Positions 32,558 to 41,911 of a stretch of DNA of 64,000 nt are shown here, in pieces. Below the pieces are notes generated by a model that ran no database searches, was not told where the DNA came from, and worked only from the letters and a program-made list of their open reading frames with translations. Origin of the DNA: JAEXNA01 sp041676625 (GTDB lineage Bacteria > Vulcanimicrobiota > Xenobia > Xenobiales > JADMJV01); NCBI GenBank assembly GCA_041676625.1, contig JBAYRN010000013.1, positions 1 to 64,000 on the forward strand, read 5' to 3'. The stretch's first letter is position 1. Every line of letters begins with the position of its first letter. The position numbers were made by a program, and so were the translations under genes.

Positions 32558-34377
32558 TCGGCCACTTCTGAAATGGAGACCACGAAGTGGCGGATGTGCT
32601 CGATGTCGAGTTCCAGGGAATCGAAGAACGGGTTCATCAGACACATCCGCAAGACCGTGATCTGAGGTGTGTCCACTTTGGCTTCCCACTGGTTTATGAA
32701 GGCCCGGGTGGCCTCAGAGATCTTGGAGTCGAGGGGGAACTCGGTCTTGGTCAGGTAGTAGCGAGACTCGGCCGCCAGGCGAGAGATGATTCGGCGGGTG
32801 CGTTCGTTGCTGAGGCTGGTGGCCTCTCCGGGGTCGGCGATGCAGAAGCAGAGAAGGTTGGTGTCGCAGCCTGGATAGATTCGCGCACTGCCCAGGTGTC
32901 GCGCCAGCCACTCCTCCACCTTGCGCTTTTGCCGAATGGTACGGGCCAGCAGCGTTCCGTAGCCGGCCTGGTCCAGACCGATCGCCCGGGCGGTTAGCCA
33001 GGTGGCAACCGCCCCTGCCGCCGAGCGAGAGCCTTCGAGAGTGAAGGGGCCTTTATCAGCCTGCTCCGGACCGGCGCCGCTAAGCAGGGAGCCGGCCAGG
33101 GGGTCTTCGTAATCCAGATAAGGAGCCAGCACCTGGACGCAGCGATAATCACGCTGGTCCCGGGTGAGAAAGGCACCCGAAGAATACGGAACGTAGCCCA
33201 GTTTATGGGGGTCCAGGGTGATCGACTGAGCCTTTGGCAGGGCCTTGAGGGCTCTCTTCACGGGCTCATCGAGCACCTCTTCCACCTCCCGCTCGAGAGG
33301 CGTAGCTGAACCCCGGAGTAAGGAGCAGAAAAAGCCTCCGTAGGCAGCATCGACGTGGTGCCAGATGTGGACCCCGCGCTCGCTTCGCCACTCCTCCAGG
33401 ACCGCGTCCACCTCGTCCACCGGATCCACCCCGCCGGTCTCGGTGGTTCCGACCACCGAAACCACCGCCAGGATCGGCTGGTCGGCGGCCTGACATTGCC
33501 GCAACAGAGCACGCAGGTCCTCCACCTGATAACGGTTGTTGCGGTCGCAATCCACGTGGTAGAGGTTGGCCTCTCCCAGGCCGAAGAGGCGTGCCGCCTT
33601 TCTCCAACTGTAGTGGGCGGAGCGAGGTACGATCAATGCGGGCGTACGAAAATCTGAAGAAAACGCTCTCCCTAAACCCCGACTCGCGGCACACGGGCCC
33701 ACCGACTCCGGCAAGAATTGACTCAGCTCACTCTCGGAAATCGTCTCTCGCAAACCCTGATAGGCCTCCCAGCCCAGATGGGCCGCCTGAAAAGCCGAGA
33801 GTTCGCCCTCTCCCCGCTCTCGCTGGACGGCTCCTGCGGCAAGCCATGCGTAGGTCCGGGCCGAGGCTCGCACCACCGCTTCGTAGTTGGCTACGGTTCC
33901 ACCGCTGGTGAAGTGGCCCTGGGCAGACCCGAGCCCCACCATGCCGGCCAGTGACCCGATCGCCTCGTTCTCGATATCGGCCGCCACGGTGGCCGACTCT
34001 CGAGCGATGATGTTGGGGTTGTGGAGCAGAGTGAGGATATGCCCCAGTAAGGCCGGCAGCGATATCTCGCTGAACATGTGACCGACGTAGCGGGGGGAAT
34101 ACTTGGGCAGTTCCTTTTCCAGGCGCTGGCTCAGTTCGGCCAGCAAGGCCCGTGTCCGGGCCTGGCGGGTTTGAAACTCCGGGATCAGCTGGTCGGTACG
34201 ACTGATGGCGATGCCATCCTGAGAAAAGGAGGATTTGCGCCAGGCAAACCAGCTCTCCAACATTTCTTGCACGGAACTCAAGAGCCACTGGGCGTTTTCG
34301 CTTTGCGGTCCTAGAAAAAAACTCTTTAAGGGGATCTCCGTGGCATCGCACGGCCGCACCCTGGATTCCAAATTCAT
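32554..34377 (-). CDS. PLP-dependent group II amino-acid decarboxylase
   Basis: 607 aa, fold type I. HVDAAYGG supplies the Asp that pairs with the PLP ring nitrogen, and ITLDPHKLGYVPYSSG carries the PLP lysine (DPHK). GHFTSGGTVANYEAV binds the phosphate. It belongs with the glutamate/tyrosine/aromatic decarboxylase group, including PanP-like aspartate decarboxylases; the substrate cannot be fixed by eye. Longer than typical members because of N-terminal and central insertions. An Fnr/Dnr-type box (34412) lies 34 bp upstream of its start but is better placed for the divergent gene. Confidence 0.85.
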   Translation of the reverse strand: MNLESRVRPCDATEIPLKSFFLGPQSENAQWLLSSVQEMLESWFAWRKSSFSQDGIAISRTDQLIPEFQTRQARTRALLAELSQRLEKELPKYSPRYVGHMFSEISLPALLGHILTLLHNPNIIARESATVAADIENEAIGSLAGMVGLGSAQGHFTSGGTVANYEAVVRASARTYAWLAAGAVQRERGEGELSAFQAAHLGWEAYQGLRETISESELSQFLPESVGPCAASRGLGRAFSSDFRTPALIVPRSAHYSWRKAARLFGLGEANLYHVDCDRNNRYQVEDLRALLRQCQAADQPILAVVSVVGTTETGGVDPVDEVDAVLEEWRSERGVHIWHHVDAAYGGFFCSLLRGSATPLEREVEEVLDEPVKRALKALPKAQSITLDPHKLGYVPYSSGAFLTRDQRDYRCVQVLAPYLDYEDPLAGSLLSGAGPEQADKGPFTLEGSRSAAGAVATWLTARAIGLDQAGYGTLLARTIRQKRKVEEWLARHLGSARIYPGCDTNLLCFCIADPGEATSLSNERTRRIISRLAAESRYYLTKTEFPLDSKISEATRAFINQWEAKVDTPQITVLRMCLMNPFFDSLELDIEHIRHFVVSISEVAD

Positions 34378-34411
34378 ACGCTCATTATGCTCCCCACCTA
34401 CCCTATCTCCT

Positions 34412-34425
34412 TTGATTTAGGTCAA
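34412..34425. promoter_or_regulatory. Fnr/Dnr-type box
   Basis: TTGATTTAGGTCAA: perfect TTGAT-N4-GTCAA. It is centred 70 bp upstream of the monooxygenase ATG at 34489, leaving room for class II activation (centre near -41) of that operon. Confidence 0.72.
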
Positions 34426-34488
34426 TGACGGCCAGGAGCTTTCAGGACAAACTTGCAAAAGATCTCTAAAAGATATGGAGGTGAAACA

Positions 34489-35676
34489 ATGCAGACAGAT
34501 GTTCTTATCGTAGGAGCCGGCCCGGCGGGCCTGATGCTGGCGGTGGAACTGCGCCGCCGCGGAGTAGAATGCGTGGTCATCGATCGACAGCTCTCTAGAC
34601 TGGCCCGCATCGGTGGCCTCGCTCTCAATCCCCGTAGCCTGGAACTACTGGAGTTGGTAGGAGTACTCGAGCCCTGCCTGGAGCAGAGTATCAAGGTCAA
34701 AGGAACCCGATTGTTTGCCGGTCCTGGACGCTCCCGCTACGTTCCCTTCACTTCCTCGGACCAAGATCTCAGTCTCACCCATTCGGGCATCAGGATCCTC
34801 ACCCAACAGGTGCTGGAGTCCCAACTCCGGCAGCGGGCCGAAGAATTGGGATGTAGCGTGAGCTATGGAGTCAGTTTTGCCGGCCTGGAGCTAGATTCAG
34901 AAGCAGAACGAGCCATGGTCACGCTGTTCACCAGTCAGGGTCAGGAGGTCCGAGTAGAGTGTCGGTTCGTGGCAGGCTGCGACGGCCCTTACAGTTCAGT
35001 GCGCCAGGCTGCAGGAATCGACTTCCCCGGGCGGACTCTGGATTGGATCTACTCGATCGGAGAGTTCGCCATCAATTGGGACTTACCAGCCAATGAGATG
35101 TTTGAGTTTCTGGGTTCCGAACACCTCCTGGTGGCTCTGCCCCTACCAGAATCCGGCCGCTACCGGCTAACCACCTGGGAGGCCGCTCCCCCCAGCCCCA
35201 ATCCGGACCGGGTGGAGCACGGCCCGCTGGTCTCCCCTCCCACCCTGCTCGACTTTCAGGACGTGGTCAATGAAGTCGTTCCCTTCCCCACCGGGATAAC
35301 CGAACCGGACAATCTCCACTGTTTTCGGGTGGGACGGCGAATCGCCGAGAAGTTTCACCAAGGTCAGGTGTGTCTGGCCGGAGATGCCGCTCACGCCTTC
35401 CCTCCGGCCACCGCCCTGGGCATGAATCTGGGGCTGGAAGACGCCTACGTGCTGGCCTCGAAGATCGCCGACGGGGGCACCCAGGAGCTGCTGGAGAGCT
35501 ATCACAAAGAACGTCACGAGGCCAGCCTGCGGGCTCTTCATCAAACCGAGGAAGCGATGATCGATCTCAGCACCCTGGTCCTGCAAGATGAGCGAGACGA
35601 CCGCGACGCTCAGAACGTGCTCATGGAGCGCTGGTCGCCCCATGAACGATTTATTTTTGAAAGTACCCGGGCCTGA
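34489..35676 (+). CDS. FAD-dependent aromatic monooxygenase, PheA/TfdB/UbiH type
   Basis: 395 aa from ATG 34489 with a strong GGAGGTG site; the open frame upstream is not coding-like. The Rossmann dinucleotide motif is VGAGPAGL at the N-terminus, the DG motif region is AGCDGPYSSVRQ near residue 165, and the GD motif is LAGDAAHAFPPATALGMNLGLEDA near 300. The C-terminal thioredoxin-like domain of the longer PheA group is absent. First gene of an operon with a radical SAM and a P450 gene, behind an Fnr/Dnr-type box. Substrate unknown. Confidence 0.85.
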   Translation: MQTDVLIVGAGPAGLMLAVELRRRGVECVVIDRQLSRLARIGGLALNPRSLELLELVGVLEPCLEQSIKVKGTRLFAGPGRSRYVPFTSSDQDLSLTHSGIRILTQQVLESQLRQRAEELGCSVSYGVSFAGLELDSEAERAMVTLFTSQGQEVRVECRFVAGCDGPYSSVRQAAGIDFPGRTLDWIYSIGEFAINWDLPANEMFEFLGSEHLLVALPLPESGRYRLTTWEAAPPSPNPDRVEHGPLVSPPTLLDFQDVVNEVVPFPTGITEPDNLHCFRVGRRIAEKFHQGQVCLAGDAAHAFPPATALGMNLGLEDAYVLASKIADGGTQELLESYHKERHEASLRALHQTEEAMIDLSTLVLQDERDDRDAQNVLMERWSPHERFIFESTRA

Positions 35677-35710
35677 AAAAGATGGGCCGGGATCGTAGGG
35701 AGTACTCACC

Positions 35711-36958
35711 GTGAAACGACTTATCCGCTACCCCTCCAAAGATCGACAAGACCGGCCTTTCATGGTCATCTGGGAAGTGACCCAGGCTTGCGACCTGGTT
35801 TGTCAGCACTGCCGAGCCAGTGCGCAACCCCTCCACCACAAGGATCAATTGACCTTTGAGCAAGGCCGAGATCTGATCGACCAGGTCAAGGCGTTCGGTG
35901 CACCGGCTCCGTTGCTGGTTTTCACCGGAGGCGATCCCTTCAAGCGCGAAGACCTCTTCGATCTGGTCGCCTACGCCAAGAGCGTGGGGCTCATGCCGGG
36001 AGTCTCTCCCTCGGCCACTCCTCTGGTCACTCGCGACCGCCTGGCCCGCTTAGGAGAGGCCGGAGCCAAGGTCATTTCGCTGAGCCTGGACGCCTCCAAC
36101 GCTGCCGATCACGATCGATTTCGGGGGGTCGAGGGCTCCTACGCGCTGACCCTACAGGCCTGGAGAGAAGCCCAGGAGGTGGGCCTCAAGGTGCAGATCA
36201 ATTCCACCGTGAATCGTCATAATCTGCACGACCTGGCCAACATCGCCGAGATCATCTCGGACCGAAAGGTCATGACCTGGAGCCTCTTTTTCCTGGTTCC
36301 CACCGGCCGCGCTACCGCCATGGATAGCCTGACCCCGGCCGAATGCGAGGCGGTCATGCACTTTTTACTGGATGCCTCCCCCTACCTAAACATCAAGACC
36401 ACCGAGGGGCACCATTTCAAGCGCATCGTACTGCAGCGGGCCATTGCCCAGGCCAACGAGTACGACCTGACCCAGGACCTCGATCCCCTCTATCACCAGT
36501 TGAGCGGGCAGTTTCAAGAGTTTGCCCGGAAGCGAAACCTGCAAGCCCGCAACAACCTGAGACGGACCCCCATGCACATCGGTTCGGCCAACGGCTTCGT
36601 CTTTGTCAACCATCTGGGCGACGTCTACCCCAGTGGCTTTCTCCCCATGGCAGCCGGCAACGTGAAAAGGCAGACCCTTCCGGAGATCTACAAGACCAGC
36701 GATCTCTTTTGCTGGATCAGGGATCTCGAACGCTTGAAGGGGCGCTGCGGAAGTTGCGAATTTCGCTCCGTCTGCGGCGGCTCTCGCTCTCGAGCCTTCG
36801 CGATGCTGGGTGACCCCATGGCCGAAGACCCCTTCTGCAACTATCAACCGGGAAGTTTCCCGTTTCAGAAAGAACTGGCTCTAGCACTCGAACAAGCAAA
36901 AAAATTGGAGCATCGGCGTCCCACTCCGGACAGAGCACTCATGCCCACACCAGGATAA
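35711..36958 (+). CDS. Radical SAM/SPASM protein (BA_1875/NirJ-AhbD-like)
   Basis: 415 aa from GTG 35711. The radical SAM cluster is CDLVCQHC (Cys27, 31, 34) in VIWEVTQACDLVCQHCR, the N-terminal form seen in the TIGR04053 (BA_1875) family and in heme-modifying NirJ/AhbD enzymes. The C-terminal SPASM region holds GRCGSCEFRSVCGGSRSRA ... DPFC, enough Cys for at least one auxiliary [4Fe-4S] cluster. Could act on a peptide or a porphyrin; no precursor peptide gene is visible beside it. Starts 34 bp after the monooxygenase. Confidence 0.83.
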   Translation: MKRLIRYPSKDRQDRPFMVIWEVTQACDLVCQHCRASAQPLHHKDQLTFEQGRDLIDQVKAFGAPAPLLVFTGGDPFKREDLFDLVAYAKSVGLMPGVSPSATPLVTRDRLARLGEAGAKVISLSLDASNAADHDRFRGVEGSYALTLQAWREAQEVGLKVQINSTVNRHNLHDLANIAEIISDRKVMTWSLFFLVPTGRATAMDSLTPAECEAVMHFLLDASPYLNIKTTEGHHFKRIVLQRAIAQANEYDLTQDLDPLYHQLSGQFQEFARKRNLQARNNLRRTPMHIGSANGFVFVNHLGDVYPSGFLPMAAGNVKRQTLPEIYKTSDLFCWIRDLERLKGRCGSCEFRSVCGGSRSRAFAMLGDPMAEDPFCNYQPGSFPFQKELALALEQAKKLEHRRPTPDRALMPTPG

Positions 36959-36961
36959 TTC

Positions 36962-38122
36962 ATGGAATCACAAAGAACAATTACCGAGGACTGGGACCCC
37001 CGCTCTCCCCAGGTCCTGGCAGACTTCACAGGGGCTACGGATGCTATGCGCGGCAAATGTCCGGTGGCCTTTAGCGAGTATCTCGGCTGGTCGGTTTTCA
37101 ACCACGCCGATATCACCAGGGTCATCCACGATCACGCTGGCTTCAGCAACGCCGTATCCAAGCATCTGGCCGTCCCCAACGGCATGGACCCCCCCGTGCA
37201 CGACCAATACCGCGCCCTCATCGAGCCTTACTTCCAGCCGGACCAGGTCGAGGCGTTCTCCCCGATCTGCCATTCCCTGGTAGAAGTTCTCTTGCAGTCG
37301 AGCCTACCGGCGTCCGGGGAGGTGGAAGTCATGGAATCGGTGGCCCGGGAATATGCCTTACAGGCTCAGTGCGCCTTTGTGGGCTGGCCTCCGGAGATTC
37401 GGGAAGAGCTGCGAGAGTGGTTGGAAATGAGCCGGCAGGCCACCCTCTCTGGAAACCGCCAGGCCCTGCGCGAAGCAGCCGACGAGTTTGCCGGACTGGT
37501 GGCCCGGGTGACGGACCGGGCTCGAGAAGAGCCCTCGAACACCGTGACCTCCCGCCTGCTGCGAGAGAAGATTTATGACCGCTTCCTGACTCAGGCCGAG
37601 TTGACCAGCATCTTTCGAAACTGGACGGTGGGTGAACTGGGTACCATCGCCGGCTCGATAGGGATCATCATGGCTTACCTGGCTCAAGACCTGGAACTGC
37701 AAGAGCAACTCCGGCAAGATCCCGCCCACCTGCCTGCTGCCATCGAGGAAATTTTGAGGCTGGACGCACCCTTGTTGACAAATCGGAGACGAGTGACCCG
37801 AGAGCTGGAGCTGGGAGGAAAAAAGCTTCCCAGGGATGCCAAAGTGACCATCATGTGGGGAGCCGCCAATCGCGACCCGCAAGCCTTTGAACAGGCGGAT
37901 CGGTTTCGTCTGGATCGAGACCAGTCGGCCAACCTGCTCTATGGAGCAGGCGTTCACGTCTGCCCCGGGGCGGGTCTTGCCCGACTGGAGCTGCGCCTCT
38001 TCTTTGAGCATCTCCTGAAGGTCACTCGAAAGTTCACCCTATCAGCCACCACCCCCCCGGTTCGGGCCCTCTATCCGGCCGGAGGCTACTCCCGTTTGAG
38101 CTTAAAAGTCCTTATCTCTTAA
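36962..38122 (+). CDS. Cytochrome P450 lacking the I-helix acid-alcohol pair
   Basis: 386 aa, typical bacterial class size. The heme-thiolate Cys is C334 in YGAGVHVCPGAGLA; ExxR is EILR (263-266). The I-helix (221-242) reads GTIAGSIGIIM, so the usual acid and Thr of the O2-activating pair are Ile233 and Gly234. Such replacements are known in P450s that use peroxide, that reduce NO, or whose substrate supplies the proton relay. It starts 4 bp after the radical SAM stop. Convergent with nosY (21-bp overlap). Confidence 0.88.
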   Translation: MESQRTITEDWDPRSPQVLADFTGATDAMRGKCPVAFSEYLGWSVFNHADITRVIHDHAGFSNAVSKHLAVPNGMDPPVHDQYRALIEPYFQPDQVEAFSPICHSLVEVLLQSSLPASGEVEVMESVAREYALQAQCAFVGWPPEIREELREWLEMSRQATLSGNRQALREAADEFAGLVARVTDRAREEPSNTVTSRLLREKIYDRFLTQAELTSIFRNWTVGELGTIAGSIGIIMAYLAQDLELQEQLRQDPAHLPAAIEEILRLDAPLLTNRRRVTRELELGGKKLPRDAKVTIMWGAANRDPQAFEQADRFRLDRDQSANLLYGAGVHVCPGAGLARLELRLFFEHLLKVTRKFTLSATTPPVRALYPAGGYSRLSLKVLIS

Positions 38123-38884
38123 ACGGTGCAGCATCTTCAGCAGAGGTAGCACCACCCACAGGGTCAGCACGCCCAAGGATGCCAGCAAGCCGGCACCGGT
38201 TCCGAAGAACTGCCTGAACACCGCCCCGGTGTAGCCCAGCAGCGCCGAGATATCCAGCTTGAGAAGTATCAAGATGCGGGACAGGTCGATGGGGTTCAAG
38301 AGGGTGGCGAGCAAGGAAAATTTATCCAGAGGATACTCCTCGAAGACCAGCAGTGAAATCAAGAACAGTCCGTCGTAGATGACCGCCAGAAAGAGCCACA
38401 TCAAGATGGCGTAGGCAAACCCCTTGATCTTATTGTCGTTGGCCAGGGCGATGTTGTAGGCCAGGGCCACGAAGATCAGGTTGAGAAACCCTCCCACCAC
38501 CAGCAGCAAGATGAAGTCGAAGATCGCGCTGGAGCGAAACAACCCGTAGGCCCCAAAGGGGATCCCCAGGCCCAAGACCAGACTCAAGGTCAGGGAGATT
38601 CCGACCCCCAGATACTGCCCCAGAAAGATCTGGCTCCGGGGGATCGGCTGGGCCAACAGCAGTTCGGTAAACTCTTGAGAGTTGTAGTAGTACAACACCC
38701 CGAAAATGGTACCGATCAAAGGGGTCAGAACCACGATGATGTTCATCAAGGTGATGACCGCTTTGGGTAGGTCCTGGTTGAGAAACAACAACGAGAATCC
38801 CAACACCAGATAGAAGAGAAAGTAGACCAGGCTCCAGCGCCCACGGATCAAATCGAAGAAACTATACTTTAGAACTTTGAACAT
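38102..38884 (-). CDS. nosY: NosY, ABC transporter permease of N2O reductase maturation
   Basis: 260 aa with six hydrophobic spans. Partners NosF and works with periplasmic NosD in building the CuZ sulfide cluster of NosZ. QEFTELLLAQPIPRSQIFLGQYLG near residue 70 is the typical coupling-helix region. Last gene of the nos operon, overlapping nosF by 23 bp. Confidence 0.9.
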   Translation of the reverse strand: MFKVLKYSFFDLIRGRWSLVYFLFYLVLGFSLLFLNQDLPKAVITLMNIIVVLTPLIGTIFGVLYYYNSQEFTELLLAQPIPRSQIFLGQYLGVGISLTLSLVLGLGIPFGAYGLFRSSAIFDFILLLVVGGFLNLIFVALAYNIALANDNKIKGFAYAILMWLFLAVIYDGLFLISLLVFEEYPLDKFSLLATLLNPIDLSRILILLKLDISALLGYTGAVFRQFFGTGAGLLASLGVLTLWVVLPLLKMLHRLRDKDF

Positions 38885-39587
38885 CGCCTGTCATCAGCCG
38901 AGCGACCGCACGCTCGACGCTCCTTTCCTGGGTCTGGCCCAACAGAGTCGCGACACTTCCTTGAAAGTGGATCTTGCCTTCCAATAAAAACACGATCTCA
39001 TCGGCGATCTCTTCCACCAGGCTCATGATGTGCGTGGTAAAGAGGACCGTGTGCCCTTTCTCCTTCTGCTCGGCGATCAACCCTTTGAGCTGAAGGACCG
39101 ACAGGGGGTCCAGCCCGGTGGTCGGTTCGTCCAGGATATAGAGTTCACTATCGAACATGAAGGTGAGCAAGAGGTTGACCTTCTGCTTGGTGCCTCCCGA
39201 GAGGTGCCCGAGCTTCTTGGGAAGAGAAGGAACCAGTCCGAAGAGATCGAGAAGCGGATTGGGGTGCGAGGGTTTGGGTCGCAGGTTTTGCACCATTTTG
39301 ATCAACTCTTGGACCGAAAGGTTGGCCGGGAAATTGGCGATCTGGGGAAGATAGTTCAAACGATTGCGATAGTCGCAGCGCCGCAGTACGGTCTGGCCGT
39401 CGAAGAGAATATCTCCCTGCTCCGGAACCACCATACCCAGAATACTCTTGAGCAAGGTGGTCTTGCCTGATCCGTTCGGACCCAGCACGGCGAACACTCC
39501 CCCCTTCTGGATCTCCAAACTCAATTTATCCAGGACCTGCAGTTTGCCGAAGCTTTTACGCAAGTCTTTGACTTGAAGAGTTACCAT
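38862..39587 (-). CDS. nosF: NosF, ABC transporter ATPase
   Basis: 241 aa. Walker A GPNGSGKTT near residue 40, signature LSGGTKQKVNL near 135, Walker B LYILDEPTTGLDP near 155, and a switch His in TTHIMSLVEEI. Energises the NosDFY complex. Starts directly after the nosD stop. Confidence 0.93.
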   Translation of the reverse strand: MVTLQVKDLRKSFGKLQVLDKLSLEIQKGGVFAVLGPNGSGKTTLLKSILGMVVPEQGDILFDGQTVLRRCDYRNRLNYLPQIANFPANLSVQELIKMVQNLRPKPSHPNPLLDLFGLVPSLPKKLGHLSGGTKQKVNLLLTFMFDSELYILDEPTTGLDPLSVLQLKGLIAEQKEKGHTVLFTTHIMSLVEEIADEIVFLLEGKIHFQGSVATLLGQTQERSVERAVARLMTGDVQSSKV

Positions 39588-40829
39588 CTAAGACACCGGT
39601 CCTTTCATCAAAGGTGTGTTATCGAGGAGGTTGTCGGGAGTGAAAACCGGAGAAACTTTCTCCGAAAAGTTGATCAGATCGACAAACAGACTGCGCAGAA
39701 GAATGATGGTTTCAGGGGTCCGATTGACGATGTAAGAAAATAGCTTGACCGGCCGATACGGAACATCTCCCACCCCGTCGCGATCGAGATCGTAGCCGGT
39801 GTAGTCACTCCAGTAGTTTCCGTCGAAGGAGTTGTCATGGAGTTGGCCGTGGTAAGAAAGGTCAAAGGTGTTGTGCTCAAAGCTATTGTTGTGAAACGCA
39901 TTGGTATAGCAGGCTCCGGAGATCTTCACCGCCCAGCCGTTTCGCAAGAATCTGTTCCCCAGGTAGTTGATGCGGGTGGAACCGTCGGCCTGGATACCGG
40001 TGGAGTTCTGCTCGAACTCGTTGTCGATCACCTCGGCGTCGTAAATCTCCTTGAGCAAGAGGCCGTAGGATGAAGCCCCCCAGTTATGGGAAAACCGGTT
40101 GTTGCGCATCTCGATGAACTTGGAGAACATGACCGCCACACCGGCACCGTTGTTCTTGAAGGTGTTGTTGGTGTAGTCGTTGTGATCGGAAAACATAAAG
40201 TGAAGTCCGTAGCGCAGGTTGTCGGAACTGGTGTTTGCGGAGACTTCGCTGTCGTCCACGAACTCCAGATAGATCCCGTCTCGTAGACCCTGGAGAACGT
40301 TGTCGCGAATGGAAATCCCGCTGCAGCGCCAGAGATGCACACCGTTGCCGGCGTCGGCCTCCTCCAACGCCTCTCCGGAGATGTGGTTGCCTTCGATCAG
40401 ACCGGACTTGGACCGCTCCACGTGAAGGCCGAAGTAGGCCTTCTCCAAGATGTTGTTTCGAATGGTGAAGCGGTCGCTGTGGGAGAGATAGATGGCGGCA
40501 AACTCGCTGGTGTAGCTTCTCCCTACGTTGATCAAGGTCAATCCCTCGATAGTCACGTCCGGTGCTGAAACCGAGAGGATTGTTCCCTTGAACTCTCCAT
40601 CCACGACCGGATCTCCCACCCCCCTCAAGGTCACCGGCCGCTCGATCTTAAGTCCGTTCTCCCGATACACTCCGGGATGAATCAGAATGGTGTCACCATC
40701 CTGGGCCAGGGTCAGGGCGGCTTCAATGGTGGGGATCGAGCCGCTGGGACTGACCTCGATCGGCTCTGCCCAGCCCACCGTGCAGGCCAGGAGGAGCCAG
40801 ACCGCAAGGTGTGAGCCTACGCCTCTCAT
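39588..40829 (-). CDS. nosD: NosD, periplasmic copper-maturation factor
   Basis: 413 aa with a Sec signal peptide (LAVWLLLACTVGWA) and a right-handed beta-helix made of parallel repeats (SGISIRDNVLQGLRDGIYL, VSANTSSDNLRYGLHF and similar), the NosD fold. Delivers sulfur/copper components to NosZ. Start overlaps the nosL stop by 4 bp. Confidence 0.93.
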   Translation of the reverse strand: MRGVGSHLAVWLLLACTVGWAEPIEVSPSGSIPTIEAALTLAQDGDTILIHPGVYRENGLKIERPVTLRGVGDPVVDGEFKGTILSVSAPDVTIEGLTLINVGRSYTSEFAAIYLSHSDRFTIRNNILEKAYFGLHVERSKSGLIEGNHISGEALEEADAGNGVHLWRCSGISIRDNVLQGLRDGIYLEFVDDSEVSANTSSDNLRYGLHFMFSDHNDYTNNTFKNNGAGVAVMFSKFIEMRNNRFSHNWGASSYGLLLKEIYDAEVIDNEFEQNSTGIQADGSTRINYLGNRFLRNGWAVKISGACYTNAFHNNSFEHNTFDLSYHGQLHDNSFDGNYWSDYTGYDLDRDGVGDVPYRPVKLFSYIVNRTPETIILLRSLFVDLINFSEKVSPVFTPDNLLDNTPLMKGPVS

Positions 40830-41266
40830 GGACCGTCCTTGGAAAACCTTTGTTTGAGACCATCCCAGGTATAAGTGCTCCCACCGTGCTCTTTCCGAGT
40901 GGCCTCTGCCTTATCTTTAGCCTCGAATGCCGACAAATTCTCCCCCATGGGGCTCTTGATCTTATCCGAGATGAGGTAAGTCGCCTGGGAGGCCGAGACC
41001 ATCTTGCTCTGCCCGTAGTCGGAGACCAGCAAAATGGCGAAGTCTGACTCGGTACCGTTCTTAAGGAGTTCCTTGACAAGGCACTCGATAGAGTCGTATT
41101 GAAACTGCTTGCCCTTCTTGGTCACTCCCTGAGAAGCGTGCTGCCGGTCGACGATGGTCATCTGGCAAAAATGACACTGCGCTTTACCAAAGTCGATCGG
41201 TTGCACCTCTACTGCGCAACCCAACAAGGTCAGGCTTGAAATCATAAGCAAAAGAATTCTCTTCAT
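40826..41266 (-). CDS. nosL: NosL, copper-chaperone lipoprotein
   Basis: 146 aa from the ATG at 41266, which has GGAG at good spacing; an ATG six codons upstream does not. Lipobox LTLLGC, then AQCHFCQMTIVDRQHAS with the Cys/Met copper ligands of NosL. Outer- or inner-membrane-anchored in the periplasm. Overlaps the previous gene by 4 bp. Confidence 0.9.
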   Translation of the reverse strand: MKRILLLMISSLTLLGCAVEVQPIDFGKAQCHFCQMTIVDRQHASQGVTKKGKQFQYDSIECLVKELLKNGTESDFAILLVSDYGQSKMVSASQATYLISDKIKSPMGENLSAFEAKDKAEATRKEHGGSTYTWDGLKQRFSKDGP

Positions 41267-41850
41267 TGGTTCTCCTCTTTCCATCCTACACAGGCGGCCA
41301 CGAAACTCAGGGCAGCGCCAAGGCCGACCAGGTATCCACCGAGTTGAGGATACGAGTGGATGGTGAAATTCAGGATCTTCTTGGTCCCTAATAGAGGCGG
41401 CTGATACGCCATGGGCGTGCCGTCTTCATTGGTAAATTTGATGATGGCTCTGGGGTCGAGGGTATGTCCGTAGTCGTACTGCCAAAGATAGAAGTCATAC
41501 ATTCCAAGGCAACCTAGAAAGGCCATGACCACAAACCAGGTCAGGTACCACTTAGACTCCCCTTTTGCCGCGAGTAAAACTCCGGCCACACCCATCACGA
41601 CAAGGATGATAGGCATGATCTCGAGTTCGGGAAGGTCCACCGGAAGGTCTTTCATACCGATGTAGTGGTTCATCAGGTTAATATTCTTGAGGTCGTTGGG
41701 GTTCATATCCACGATCTTGTTGACGTGAATATCTAATCCGAGAGGTGTGGGGTATTGGGGTGCTTCAAGTACGATTCTCCAAATGGGAAAGAAAAATGGC
41801 GTAAAGAGCAGCAGCGCGGCAATGACCATCACGATTCTAGATTTTTTCAT
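41263..41850 (-). CDS. Nos-cluster membrane protein
   Basis: 195 aa from the ATG at 41850 (CAGGAG upstream). About four membrane spans (6-24, 88-105, 112-130, 170-188) and a large periplasmic loop after the first. Similarly placed membrane proteins downstream of nosZ are a known feature of clade II nos clusters (NosB and relatives); I infer that relation from position and topology only. Sits between nosZ and nosL. Confidence 0.65.
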   Translation of the reverse strand: MKKSRIVMVIAALLLFTPFFFPIWRIVLEAPQYPTPLGLDIHVNKIVDMNPNDLKNINLMNHYIGMKDLPVDLPELEIMPIILVVMGVAGVLLAAKGESKWYLTWFVVMAFLGCLGMYDFYLWQYDYGHTLDPRAIIKFTNEDGTPMAYQPPLLGTKKILNFTIHSYPQLGGYLVGLGAALSFVAACVGWKEENQ

Positions 41851-41911
41851 GGCTTGCTCCTGTCCGGGTCGAGGTACCCACCGGCCGAAGCCGGCAGGTA
41901 CCCAGGTAGTC

